The notes beneath the pieces were generated by a model that saw only the letters and a list, made by a program, of their open reading frames with translations, had not been told where the DNA came from and searched no databases. Source: Epiperipatus broadwayi (lineage: Eukaryota > Onychophora > Udeonychophora > Euonychophora > Peripatidae). From it: a stretch of DNA of 64,000 nt. The translations under genes were made by a program, and so were the position numbers. Below, one piece after another: positions 1-11,639 of the stretch. Location of the stretch: contig JAQFVV010012396.1 of assembly GCA_028023455.1 (NCBI GenBank), forward strand, positions 24,697,330 to 24,761,329. The letters run 5' to 3'. Position 1 is the stretch's first letter. The number at the start of each line of letters is the position of its first letter.

Positions 1-1639
1 AATATGCCATTTGCATAAATATGAAGTTACAGAAAGACAATGAAAATTTTAAGACCTTCATTAATCTATTTGGAAATTCAGATTAAATCTATATCCAAAA
101 TGCTGGTACGTTCATTTCATCAAAGTCTAATTTTAACTTTCTATCATTTTTTTATTTATATGTATTCTTCTTCTTTTGATATATTTAAAAATCATTTAGG
201 ATTTTTGTTAATTAAAAAAGGATTTCTAATCCTGTCACATTCGTGTACATTCAAAGATGGAAAATAATGTTGATTTTTTTTCTTCGAAAGTTGTGTTGTA
301 GTTATTAACTTTAAAATCTTAATATCATATTTAGTTTTTGACATTACCAGAAATATATTTAGGTTTCTGTATTTTATTATTCTGTGAAAATACCTAATTT
401 ATATTTAATTTTGTTAGTTAATACAAAAAATATTTTCTTGTTTTTTTAGCAAGTTGATATTTAGTTCATTCAGATGATCAAACAAATCTGCCAGAAATTC
501 CAACTTTGAATGCCATACTTTGTTACTCAAATAATCACTGTACTCATTTTGCTCAGTTGTAAAATAAACAAGCGATTCTCTATGCAATTTATAAATTCAT
601 GCTAATATCTTGGCTTTTGATAACTATCGCATGTCAATGTGCAATAAATGAAAAGCTTCCATAGCTTCATATAATTTAGTAAATATGTAAATCTTTTGAA
701 GTTTACTTTTGATAAAATTGACCCTTTTAATAATCTGCTGCAGAACATTATGCACATTTTTGACAATGCATTTAGAAATTAAACACTTTATGCAAAAAAC
801 AATGAAACAAAATAATAACTGAATTGCTGCTTTAGATTTAGCAACAAATTCTATTATTAAATCTATCATAAATTTTGCTTCATCAGTAAAAATTTCTAAC
901 TATAACTTTGTTATTTTAAAAATACTTTTCCATGTTGTTATTATTTGATTGGTATTACCATTAATAATAAATTTTCATGAATGACCTTAACTGTGCTTTA
1001 CCACTTATAACTGTCAATTTATCAATTTGAAGTGCAAATATATTCTCAGACTTGAGGTGTTCTATTACTTGCATTTCAATATTTTCTAATATGCATTGAT
1101 TCTGCCTGCTCATGTTGTTATTAGAAAGAAGAATTATCAGAACTTCTTTTTCTGCATTATCCCCTAATAAAGTTTTCTCCATTTGATGATAAGCTAGTAA
1201 GATTAGATTTTTATTGATAGTTTGCTTTTTATTTTTCTGTGCTTTTAGCCCAGCAAATAAAAATCTACATTGTAATACTTTGTCAGAGATTTTGAGATAT
1301 TTAATAAATGACTGTGCTTGTTTACCTTTTGAATTTAATAGTCTTTAAAAATAACCATGAGGCATTTTTGATTTGTTTGGATGTTTTGTATCAAAATGAC
1401 ATTTAATTTATTAGGAACTGAAAAAAAACATTAGAAAGTATTTTATTACAGAAAATACAAATTGGCGTAGGACATTCTTTATCCCCTACCCATAATAATC
1501 CCAATATTATATATTTTTATCATATCTTTACCATATGGTTAGAGCTTAAATAAGCAGAAGGTGTCAGTCCAATACCACTATCATTAGCAGTTTCTTTATT
1601 TTCACTTTTTGATACTTTTCTATTTAAAAAATTATCCAT
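1..1639 (-). pseudogene. Decayed hAT-family transposase (BED finger, ZBED5/FAM200-like), runs off the left edge
   Basis: Translating the minus strand across several frames gives, in the right order, the landmarks of hAT transposases of the ZBED5/FAM200/GTF2IRD2 type. They are: a start resembling MDxFLxRK at 1639; a degenerate BED finger around CIFCNKILSN near 1440; AEKEVLIILLSNNNMSR with FALQIDKLTVIS (961-1182); CFIVFCIK and IKRVNFIKS (624-869); a WLSRGKVL-like stretch read through stops near 600; LEFLADLFDHLNELN near 500; IRNPF near 210; and FWI followed by KVLKFSLSF near 50-80, which matches the C-terminal dimerisation region. In-frame stops and frameshifts interrupt it everywhere, so it cannot make an active enzyme. 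The family normally cuts and pastes DNA through an RNase H-like fold. I found no terminal repeats; the 3' end lies outside the window. Confidence 0.8.
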
Positions 1640-3376
1640 TTTAATGTCTGTTTAAATTTTGAAATAAATACATACTTTAAAAAAAAACTGTAAATAATAA
1701 ATGTTCAGCATACCAAGCTACTGAATTTAACAATGTTATAAATAAGAGACATGCTATTTGTCTTTGATAGAACTATTACTACAGTATCAGAGAAAGAATG
1801 GTTGATTAGTAAAATATAATTTATAACTCTACAACTTCCAATAGCAAGTCTTCCAATAACAAATCATTCAGTACTCATTACTATTTTGCAATGAGTGTAT
1901 TTATAAGATGTGCTATGAATTGGTCATGAAATCAATATATTCTCATTGGCTAACATAACTTACAAATTAATAACAATTGCGTGCTAACCTCATTCAGAGG
2001 TAATGGGGTACTTAAGCCACGATTTTGGAATTATTGTAACTTGTTAGCATTATTCTACATTTTATCAAGTTTTAATTTTAATAAGCTCGTATTTATTAGT
2101 ATAAATTTTGATATTTTGCCAACACAACTGAAGAACTGTTGTGACACCAAATGGATTGTACACTTATTGGAAAATTACTGATATATTTCATCACTTTATA
2201 ACTTATTCATAATAAATGTATATTTATTTTTCATATAATATTTTTTAAAAAATAATGCAATGACATTAGAGACTGATATCATAACAATATACTTTTGTTT
2301 CATCACATATGCCAAAAAACACATGTTTATAAGCAATTGTATTAGTTAATTTATTTTTGAAACTATTTGATGTTTTTTTTTTTAAATAATTTATGAACTA
2401 TTTTTGTTTCCCTACTTTTTTCTTCATACTTTCAATTTTTTTTAACTATAGGATTTTATAATAGACAATTCATAAGTATATTTGTCTTTCAATTCTGTTT
2501 TTTTTTTTTTAAATTCTCCAATAAATTAATTTTAAAAAGCTTTTTATTTAAACATGTCTATAATGTTAATTTTATCTTCTTAAGAGTACATTTCTTTAGC
2601 CTTCAAATCTAGTAAGTTGAAAATTAAAATATTTATTTTTTTACACTTTAATATATAAAATTTATAAATTACTTGTTTTTCAACTCTATAGATATGATGT
2701 ATTTTAAAATCATTTTAAATTGATTTAAAAAAAGAAAACTTCAATCAGAGAAGTAAATTACCTTTTTTTTTTTTTGCTGTTAAGTAGTTTTATTACTAAA
2801 ATAATGAATGTCATACTGTGGTCATAAAATTGTTAATAAAACAGTTAAATTAAAAAGCAGCTTCAATTTTTTAAAAGGCTTTTATATATTTAATACTTTG
2901 GTTATAAAATTTCAAATAAAAATGATTATAAAAAAATAATATTATATATGTATGCTGAAATGAGTTTTTCAACCTTCAGTAGTAAATATTTTAAGATTAT
3001 TTTTTACAATCATTTTTAATTTTTAAGACGACCAAATTTTATATAATTTTCATTTCTTAATTCTATAAACATTTGAAATACTGATCTTCTGTAATCCCAT
3101 AAAGTAAAAACATTTTAAAGTAAATATTGAAACAGTCAGCTTTTCAACCCAACTGTTTCACCTGCTATATATGCTATATAGCAGTATTCATACACATAAA
3201 GATAACACCAATACTAGTATATTTATTAAAAATAATCTAAATAAATCCTGTCTAAATTTGAATCTAATTAAGTCAATCATGTATGTGTGCGTATATCTTT
3301 AAATACTTCCGGTTTGTAATGGCCGGTCATACAAGGTATTTACCTGCTTAATTAAATTTGACGAGTATTAGGCAAT
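1640..3376. other. AT-rich intergenic stretch and probable LINE 5' UTR
   Basis: Dominated by A/T runs and short degenerate repeats. No coding signature was recognised. The last roughly 80 bases before 3377 are somewhat less AT-rich (around ATGGCCGGTCATACAAGG) and may be the 5' UTR of the following LINE. I could not place the 5' boundary because no convincing target-site duplication was found. Confidence 0.5.
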
Positions 3377-4747
3377 ATGAATCAAAATAAAAGATGGGGG
3401 AAAAGTGTAAAAAAAAAACCAGAAGTCAAAGTGAGTACTACTAATGATAAAGATAATCTAAAGGATTTAGTTGATAGTAATTTGGAAGAAAATAAAAACG
3501 GCAAAGATAAAATGTCCGATAAGCCTAGGTTAAATGAACGTAAATTAGAAAAAATTAATGGCGATACTGAATTAAATAAATTTAGAGATGAAAGTGATGG
3601 TAATAGTATTAACATGAAACTGCAACTATTGCAAACAAAAAATCAAGGGAGTAAGACTTCAGGCATTGATAGAGAACATCAATTTTTAGTTTAGTTATGC
3701 AAACTAATGACACTACAGGAGAACATATGCTTGACAAACCAGATCTTAATGAATATTTAAAAGCACTCAATGCCCAGGAATTGATTAGCATGGTTAAATA
3801 TATGGCCTTTTTTCCTGCTAGAAAGTTTGTTTTAATAGAATATTACAATAAAGAACAAAAAGAAAGACCAGAAAACTTAATTAAAGAAATACAAAAAAAA
3901 AAAAAATTACTATGTAACAAAAGATCCAAACCCATTAATTTATGGAAGAATACTACACACTCCACCGAGTTTCAATATTGAATATTTTAAAATGCAGATA
4001 GGTAATTATGCCGAGATAATAAATATGGAAAGGGAAATAATGGCGGATGTAGCCTTTCAAATTCCATCAAATGCATGGAGGGTAATGCTAAATTTGAAGA
4101 AAGGTGTAATGAAAGAAAAGCATCCACATAGATTATTAAAAAATAAAATGCCCATTTCCTTAGTTATAAGGGGTAGACCACCTTTGTGTTTTAGATGTGA
4201 CAAAGTTGGTCATATAGCAGCTGTGTGTGATACAGGGAATTGCATAAAGTGTAATAAATTTGACCAAATGAATCTCCTATGTAATAATTTGCCTATAAAG
4301 ACATGGGCTAATATAGTTAATAACAATAGAAAAGATGATAAATTGTATGAAGAACAGATATATAATGAAATTAATACAGATATATTAGCCGATGCTGAGC
4401 GTTTATCAGTTGAACCTGACACACATGCTGATAGTAGTAAAACCTCTGAAGAATATTATGACACTGACTCATGGATGGAAAGTGTGATGGAAGACAGGGA
4501 TATCATAAGTCTATCGGTAGAATTTCTCAAACAACAAGTAAATAAAAAGGAATGCATAAGAAAAACCAACATGGAAGATATAGCTGATGAGGGCAATAAT
4601 GATAATAAGCAATCAAATACTGATGTGCTAACATTGCCTATACAGGATAGAGAACCTTTATTTGATGATGTTAATGATAAGGAATATGATGAAAAAAAAA
4701 CTAAATTAAAAGAGGATAATTTGTGGAGTAATATTCTTATAAATTGA
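3377..4747 (+). pseudogene. LINE ORF1 protein (CCHC nucleic-acid-binding), broken
   Basis: ORF1 encodes the RNA-binding partner that coats LINE RNA. Three open segments make up the region: 3377-3694, 3697-3981 and 3992-4747. The first begins with a Lys-rich stretch (MNQNKRWGKSVKKK). A stop near 3692 and a frame change separate segments one and two. A poly-A run near 3890-3905 shifts the frame again; reading the 3992 frame upstream to the A-run stays open, so that break is a homopolymer indel. The last segment carries CFRCDKVGHIAAVC, a C-x2-C-x4-H-x4-C knuckle, followed at once by CIKCNKFDQMNLLC, which has the same spacing but Gln in place of His. The acidic C-terminus ends 18 bases before ORF2. 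Confidence 0.75.
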
Positions 4748-4765
4748 CAAATCTTTTGCCAAATC

Positions 4766-6049
4766 ATGAATAAAGCACTAAATATAATATCAATTAATGT
4801 AAGAGGTATGAATGGAGGTGATAAAGCAGATAAGGTTGTAGATTACATAGCATCTCAGAAATATGATATTATAATTTTAACTGAAACAAAGATTATTGAC
4901 AAAACATCCCCATGGATTATTAAAAAACTCTCAAATAAAAATTTATTTTTGTACAAACCTAACATGAAATCATCACAAGGAGTGGCAGTGCTAATAAATA
5001 TGAGCACAGGTATAAAAAATATACAAATAATATTGTTACAAGTAAACTATGTGATGGTGTCCTTTGTCATTTTTGACCAGCTTCATTACCTAATTATGGT
5101 GTGCTCGATTTCTAAGGGTAATGATATACCTAACGTGATTCATAGTGTTCAGAATAAGTTGTTACAAAAGCCGGGTATTGTTGTAGTGGGAGGTGATTTG
5201 AATTGCTTTTATCAGAATATTCCCAAACTCCTACAACAGAAGTTGGAAATGATTGCTGTGTACCCATTGAAAATGAAATATGGCAAAGATGCTTATTCAT
5301 TTTTTAACAGTAGATACTCCTCACTGATTGATTTGTTCTTTGTATCCAGTGCTAAAGTTAAGGATTCATTTATTGATACCTCTTTGGTGGCCTTCTCAGA
5401 CCACTTAAGAATACTTCTCCAGATAAAGAATTATAGTTTAATCAAAAATAAAAGATATGCCTTTACTATAAAGAAGAACATTAGAAGTCAGATTTTCTTT
5501 TCAGTTGATCAGATTTCTAACATTATCATAGTGTCGAATTATTACAATCGGATTTCAAACCTGCCTCCATGTATTGCTTGGCATAAATTCAAAAAAATTA
5601 TTTCAGACTTGTGCTCTGACAGTTCGAATAATATGATGTCCCAAAATCAAATGAAAAATAGAATTATAGAGATTAATAAAACAATGAGTGTCATTTTTGA
5701 ATTGGGTGAAAATAAAGACCTGGTTAATAAACTACAACAAGAATATAATAATATATATAGGAAAATGCATGAAGATACATATATATTAAGAGTAAGGAAA
5801 TTAATTCCGGGGCTGGGACAAATATTAAAACCAACCGTTAATTATGCAAAAATTTATATACCTCACACAAATGGTGTAGCATCTATGAAGACAATAAAAG
5901 ATTCTCTTATATCAGGTGATGAGGATGATGAATATATGGTTGAAAGACTGAAACAGACCTTGGGTAATTGGGACATTGATGGTCATCAATATAGGAATTA
6001 CAAAGCAAACAGGGAAGGAATATATTTTGTGTCAAGAAATTACAGATGA
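4766..6049 (+). pseudogene. LINE ORF2 N-terminal part: APE-type endonuclease
   Basis: This segment encodes the endonuclease that nicks target DNA to prime reverse transcription. Apurinic-endonuclease motifs are present in order: INVRGM near residue 10, LTETKI near 39-44, VVGGDLNC near 140 (the GDxN motif), SLIDLFFVS near 186 (the SxID motif) and FSDH near 211, so the catalytic Asn, Glu, Asp and His positions look intact. After about residue 225 comes a linker leading to the RT. The reading frame is lost between about 5976 and 6049, where the RT continues in the next frame. Upstream spacing to ORF1 is 18 bases. Translation of ORF2 in this group usually depends on the bicistronic LINE mRNA. Confidence 0.85.
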
Positions 6050-8006
6050 AATTAATAGATTGAAAATGCAAACAGTATTGGCTAATGATGCGATCCCAGC
6101 ATCAGTTTATAAACAAATCACTTATCTTATGATAGGGCCTATGTTAAAATATTTTAATCAGATGTGCTCACAAAGATTTGAATGGCCTAGCATAAATAAA
6201 AGAGTAATCTTTAGTGTTAAAAAAGAAAAGAACCCATTAATACCTAAATTTGAAGACCTAAGAAATATATTGATTGAGGATATAGATTCTAAAATACTGG
6301 CTAGAATCCTACAAAGAAAATTGTTTAAAAGTGTCAGTGATAAAATTTCAACAGCACATCATGATGTGAAAGGTAAGAGAATGATAAATGCAGCTCTTAA
6401 AATACAAGAAGCTATCAAGTATGCCAAGGTCTTGAATCTGACTCAGTACTTTGCATTAAAAATTGACTTTAAATCTGCCTTTGACTTGGTTGACTGGGCT
6501 TATCTATTTAATGCCCTAAATGGGCTGATAAAAGATGATCAATATTTAATAAATGCAACAATTAATTATATTACTAGTAATAAATTTTTTTATAAAAACT
6601 TTATGAGGAGGTCGGAGTTCTTTATCCCTAGTAAAGGTATCCCACAGGGTTCTCCATTGGCAGCACTCTTATTTGCTATTTATGTGGACCCTATGGTAAA
6701 GGAAATAGAAAAAATAATTAACAGAATCTACCTCCCCCATTTGGGAGTTTCAATAAAAGTAACGGCCTTTATAGATGACATAATAATAATTTTTGAAAAC
6801 AGCTATAACATTGATATAGTTATAAATAAGGTTAGAAAATTCCAACAGGCTACAGGATCAGTAGTACAGTTTGCTAAGTCAGCATCTTGGCAATTGGCAA
6901 CTGGGAAAATAATACCAAGTGAGTTTTTAGCTCAGCCTAAGTCTTTTCTTGGCCTCCCCCTTTACTTATCCAAAACTAAAATGAATCATCAGTTAAATCA
7001 ACTAGTAATAAAAAAAATAGAAGAAAGAATTAATAGTTTTTCATATTTTAAACTCTATGAAGTGACTAGAACCAAGATTTTCAATGCAATTGCAATAGGA
7101 GTGCTTAGTTATTATGAATCTTGGTTGAAACTTTACAACAAAACTATCCAGAATATTATACAGATGGCAAAGAAGTTCATATGGGGAAAGAAATCTAGCC
7201 TCCTCTCAACCTCTGTACTCCATCAACCAATAGATAAAGGTGGGCTTAACTTAATCGATCCAAAAGCTTATGTTAATTTTATTACTGCCAGGGCATATTT
7301 GAATGTAATGAAGGATCAGTTCTTCAGACCTCCAATGGGAGATATAAGAATTTACAATGAAATGGGAGCCGAGAGAAGATCACAACTTGCGGACATGTTT
7401 ATAACATACAAAAATTTACAAGATGATCTAAATGTCCAAAGTCTAGATGGAATAAAATATAAAGATTTAACAAAAAAAGATTATCAAAATGAGAATGTGT
7501 GGTTAGGCTGTTCACTGAAAAGTGTTCTTAAAAAATTCCACTTGATATATATGCCTCAATCATCGACAAAGTTTATTTTTAAGCTGATAAATGGAATCCT
7601 GCCGACTACCTTCTACCTTAATAAAAGACTGGGGATGGGGTTGGATGATGTGTATATCTTTTGTAAGAAGAGAAAAGAAACATTTATGCACCTGCTTGAG
7701 GAATGCCAGGCATTCAGGGATATGAGATCACAAGTCTTTCACATGCCAATTATAGACCTAAAGGATCTGATAAAAAAATATGTGATTAGGTTTAATCTGC
7801 ATAATGCAATGGTTATAATCCATGCATTAAAAACAATATGGCTAATTAGATGTTCTTTGGTATTTGACAATAAAAAATTCAACTGGCTGAGAAAGCTGGA
7901 GAGAGATTGGAGTGATTACGTTAACCTATGTTTAAAATATTGGCCAAAGAAAACTGTAGAATCAGTGTGGGGAGGGTCTGCTCTATCCACATGTGAAATA
8001 TGGTAG
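5976..8006 (+). pseudogene. LINE ORF2 C-terminal part: reverse transcriptase and Cys/His region
   Basis: The continuation of ORF2 after a frameshift near 5976-6049. RT motifs, numbered in this 676-residue segment: LKIDFKSAFD at 161-170 with catalytic D164; GIPQGSPLAALLF at 221-233; AFIDDIIII at 264-272 with the catalytic Asp pair at 267-268; KSFLGLPLYL further on; then the KKFIWG and KGGLNLIDP blocks. Near the C-terminus FCKKRKETFMHLLEEC resembles the LINE C-x-x-C...H...C motif with the first Cys missing. The active-site box is FIDD where FADD or YADD is usual. No internal stop lies within this part. The first methionine shown is only the ORF boundary, since the protein is normally fused to the endonuclease. 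Confidence 0.88.
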
Positions 8007-8166
8007 GTAAACATCATTTCCAGTCTAAGTATGTATTAGTAAGGTAATGAATTACAACATGTAAATCACTGAGGAAAATACCCCTAGTATTATGACAGTA
8101 GTTGAAGAAATGTTGTTAGAGGAACTTAAATAACCTTTGTAATTATGTAAAATTTTTTTGGTTTTT

Positions 8167-8202
8167 AATAAAGAATATTACTTTAAATAAAAAAAAAAAA
8201 AA
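8167..8202 (+). terminator. LINE polyadenylation signal and A tail
   Basis: AATAAA at 8167-8172 is followed 16 bases later by an uninterrupted A tract (8189-8202). This marks the 3' end of the inserted LINE transcript. Confidence 0.8.
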
Positions 8203-8632
8203 TGGCAAGGTAACTAATTGTATGTGTAACTTTAGACTACATATACGCAAGAATATAAATGTTAATAGATTGTAAAACATTTCGTTTTCAATAATTTTAT
8301 ATATTTATTAAATTATATATTTTCAAAATTGTATAATTCTACATATATCGGTAAATTAGAATGGTCAAGTTACATATATAATAAAATGTTTTTCTAAATC
8401 TTAGATTTGTTTACTGGACATACAGTCGCTAATATAATTAATCTTTACCGATATTAGATTAATTAAAAATTTATATTTAGAATATAACTTGAAAAACGGA
8501 ATAAATTACGGCCTGTGAATAGCATTTTTTTGACCTATTTAAAATTTAAAACAGCAGGCTCCCGCTATAATTGGTTACTATCGTACAGGCCAGGAAAACA
8601 ATTCTAAAAAAATAAAATTATGAAAGAGAAGG

Positions 8633-8700
8633 GGGGGTACTGGTATAAAAGAAGTAGCAGCCATCTTTGAAGGATTATTCAGATAGTTTTTATTGAGACT
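8633..8700 (+). promoter_or_regulatory. Candidate TATA-type promoter
   Basis: TATAAAAG at 8644-8651 follows a run of seven G bases and precedes a less AT-rich stretch, an arrangement expected of a core promoter with a start site near 8675. The only ATG close downstream opens a three-codon frame, so no product is evident. In DNA this AT-rich, TATA-like strings occur by chance, so confidence is low. Confidence 0.25.
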
Positions 8701-9064
8701 CATCAAGATATATTTTAATAAAGTGAATTAATAAAATGTCGGGGTAATAGGCTTCGAATCTAGCCTTCTGCCCAGCGAACAGCCAGCTAAGCCGAGAGAA
8801 CAAGAGCAAAGCACCACTAGAATTTAAAGGATGCCACGCTATTAATAGAACCTGCAGTACAGAAAAACATCAAGATTAACAACAGTAAATACTCTTCTAA
8901 TCTAAAACCTCCAACCAATTTCAAGTAAATGCTAGATTAACCTCAAATTAATGGCCATCTAAATATTGTAAGTGAAAATTATGTAAATTTTATAATTTTA
9001 ATCTAAAACTCACCTAAATTATGATTATTAATAACTGTATCTAAATCCTAAAGCCTTGCCTGAT

Positions 9065-9260
9065 TTTAAAAACTGAGATTTAAAAAACTGATATTTTAAA
9101 AAACTGATAAAACTGATTCATAATAAGTTAACTAAATTGTCTGATGATTTTAAAAACTGATACAAATTGATTTCTGATAAAAACATGAATTAACTGATAT
9201 ACATTTTAATTGATAAAAATAATTTACTTGATAAACAAATTATTGAATAGTTTGAAATAT
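9065..9260. repeat. Interspersed short AAAACTGAT-type repeats
   Basis: Variants of AAAACTGAT recur many times in about 200 bases, separated by A/T-rich spacers of irregular length. It looks like a degenerated simple repeat. Confidence 0.45.
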
Positions 9261-10847
9261 TAAATGATTGATTTAAACTCATCTATAAATGAATTATGAT
9301 TTATCTAAAATACGCACATTCATACACATCTTTATTATTATAATTGTATGATTTTATGTTCTGGTTTACTCCTAAAATAATGTTTGATTTAGTTACGCTA
9401 TCTATTCCAATTCGCTTAACGTAGAAATTAAATCTTTTATCTAATTTTGTTATGTATAATATACAATAAGCTGTTTAAAGTAATATTAAGATTTCTATGA
9501 TAATTTATATATGTTTTAAGTTAATGATAATGTTTGCCATCATTAAATCTTTGAGATAGCATTATAAAACTAAATCAAACATGTTTTAGCGAATCTCGCA
9601 CATCTTTCCTTTTAAAATAAACAATTATCAAATTTCGTTTGTTTAAAATGTTATTATGATTTAAATATGCATTTCTTAAGTTGATCTATGCCAATATTAT
9701 TATTATTTAGTTATGTTATCTTGTTTATGCTATAAAACTTTAAAACCGAGCTTTATTCTTAAATTAAACTATTTGCGAGTATTAAAGAAAGATTCGCTCG
9801 CATATATATGTAAATGCGCATATGTATATAAAACGTATAATTACATTCGAAATAAAAAGCTCTGTTTTGGAAAGGATAAAATGTCTATAATTAAAATTCA
9901 TTACAAACGTACCATCACCTTAATATAGATTTGCTTTTTAAGTTGATATTTTAAATAAATATTTAGTTAAAGTGATAAATACAGCATAAATCTATAAGCT
10001 TATATTTTAATTCCCAATATGCTGTAATCATCCTTAAGCTAAGTAAATCATAGCCTATATAACTAACTCTATAGATTGGATTCATAAATTCCCTTAATTA
10101 GTACTATTAAGAGTATTGTAATATGAACTGATGTGGGTAGTTTCATGAAAGAAACTTGTATTATAGCGTCTTAATTTCTAAATATGATTATCTAATCAGT
10201 GGTGCATATGTGTCCTTACGAAACGCTATAGTATATTTTCTTATTGCTATATTTCTTTAATGATTGCATGTCATCGTGCTGCATCATTACCTTAGTTCAG
10301 GCAATTATTCTTCAGGTGGTGACTGGTACACGCCAACCCATCCTGCATTCGTCTAAATGGAGCATGAGACTCACCCAGAGCGTAAGACTCCTATATTCTT
10401 ATACAAATTGCTCGATCTGCCAAACTAAATGGCCTCCTACACCACAACAGTGAGAATCGGTCCCAGGGAAACCGTTACTTGGTAAAAATCACATGAATAA
10501 GGCACATATGAGACGCAATAAGACTAAAAGTTATATGTTTTTCTTTATGCACTTGTATCTGAAATATAACTTCCGTTAGTCAGTTCAACCCGCCATTTTA
10601 ATAGTTAATTCAGCATTGATCTGAAAGGGAATCCAATCTAAATAGTATTTTACTGTTTAGAGAATATATTAAAGTATTCGTTATGTTAAATTATGTTCTG
10701 TTAAAATTAATTATCACTTCAACTAATATGGCCAATCTAGATCCTTTATAGCATAAATCTGGCATAGATAACCATGAGCAAAGTCAAATCGTTCTGAATT
10801 AAAATTCATATTAAGCTCATGTACAAATTTACTATAATATCATTTCA

Positions 10848-11134
10848 TCACCTGCGAGTGATAGAGATATGTGTGTATAGACAAACAAATAAATAATTGT
10901 AATTGACATATTATCACCTGCGTGTGATATGAGGCTACACATATATAGAACGGAAATGCAAAACGTCCAAATTTTATTAAATGTGTTAGAAGCTTAAAAC
11001 CACATATAAGTAAATTAACTTATATATGTAAACCAAACTAATTAATGCTGTACATCCAAACTTCGCTATTGATAATGCATCACTTACGTGTGAACCCCTT
11101 TGAATTGTAAAATCCCTTATTCACCTGCGTGTGA
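10848..11134. promoter_or_regulatory. Cluster of four palindromic TCACCTGCGTGTGA-like sites
   Basis: TCACCTGCGAGTGA (10848-10861), TCACCTGCGTGTGA (10914-10927), TCACTTACGTGTGA (11080-11093) and TCACCTGCGTGTGA (11121-11134) lie within 287 bases. The outer TCAC and GTGA half-sites are conserved in all four. The palindromic form recalls paired T-box half-sites, and CACCTG is an E-box; both are resemblances, not proof of binding. Confidence 0.45.
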
Positions 11135-11639
11135 AATCATAGATTTACACTATTGTTATTTTAAATTATTGTTTACATTGAATATTATTAAATAGATTTT
11201 AAATTTACTTTAGTTTCTAGTCTTGGTCTTGCTAACCGACTCACTTTTATTTAATATTTAGTAGTTAATTTTATGTTATTGAAATTTTATATCTAATTAA
11301 TAATGATAAGTGTGCCACATGATACCTATATAGATATACTATACAAAATGTCCATTATTGCCCGTCTTATGTGCTACTGATGAGCTACTGCTGGCACGTG
11401 AAGAATTAAAATCCTGCTGTGACCTCAACTGCGTCATTTGTAAGGTTGTAAGTCTATGAGCAATGGTAGAGGAACTAGGGTTAGGCCAGAGCCGTGGCTT
11501 CCACCACCGTAAACCTGGTCAGCCTTAGGATGATCTATCAGAGTTCTAGATTTTGTTGTGCAAATGCACATATTTGACCGTTACAATATATATATACATT
11601 TTATGTGCACATATTGTTTTCTGGTGTGGTAGTTGTCAT

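Larger units (their letters stand above)
3377..8202 (+). mobile_element. Nearly full-length L1/Tx1-like non-LTR retrotransposon
   Basis: A LINE in canonical order: ORF1 with CCHC zinc knuckle, ORF2 with apurinic-type endonuclease then reverse transcriptase and a C-terminal cysteine/histidine region, a short 3' UTR, AATAAA and a 14-base A tail. There is no RNase H domain and no LTR. The post-RT arrangement, with a FLGLPLYL motif and a KKFIWG...KGGLNLIDP region, is typical of the L1/Tx1 group; this clade call is from motif memory and is less sure than the LINE call. Decay is slight: ORF1 has one stop and one or two frameshifts, ORF2 one frameshift. The A-tail is clean, so the copy is fairly young but not competent as it stands. 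The exact 5' end is unknown and may lie up to about 100 bases upstream. Confidence 0.88.
8203..11639. other. AT-rich non-coding region with a few GC-richer islands
   Basis: No gene recognised. GC-richer patches at about 8500-8880, 10240-10480 and 11380-11560 have no coding signature I can identify; they could be old repeats or regulatory DNA. Small open frames at 9713-9928 and 10244-10453 look like chance. Confidence 0.5.

Noticed and set aside
3276-8226. TGTATGTGT on both sides of the LINE as a target-site duplication
   Set aside because: The 3' copy is separated from the A tail by about 15 bases, so it does not behave like a true duplication.
10244-10453. GC-richer open frame of 69 codons
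   Set aside because: No family recognised; begins at a non-ATG codon and shows no conserved pattern.
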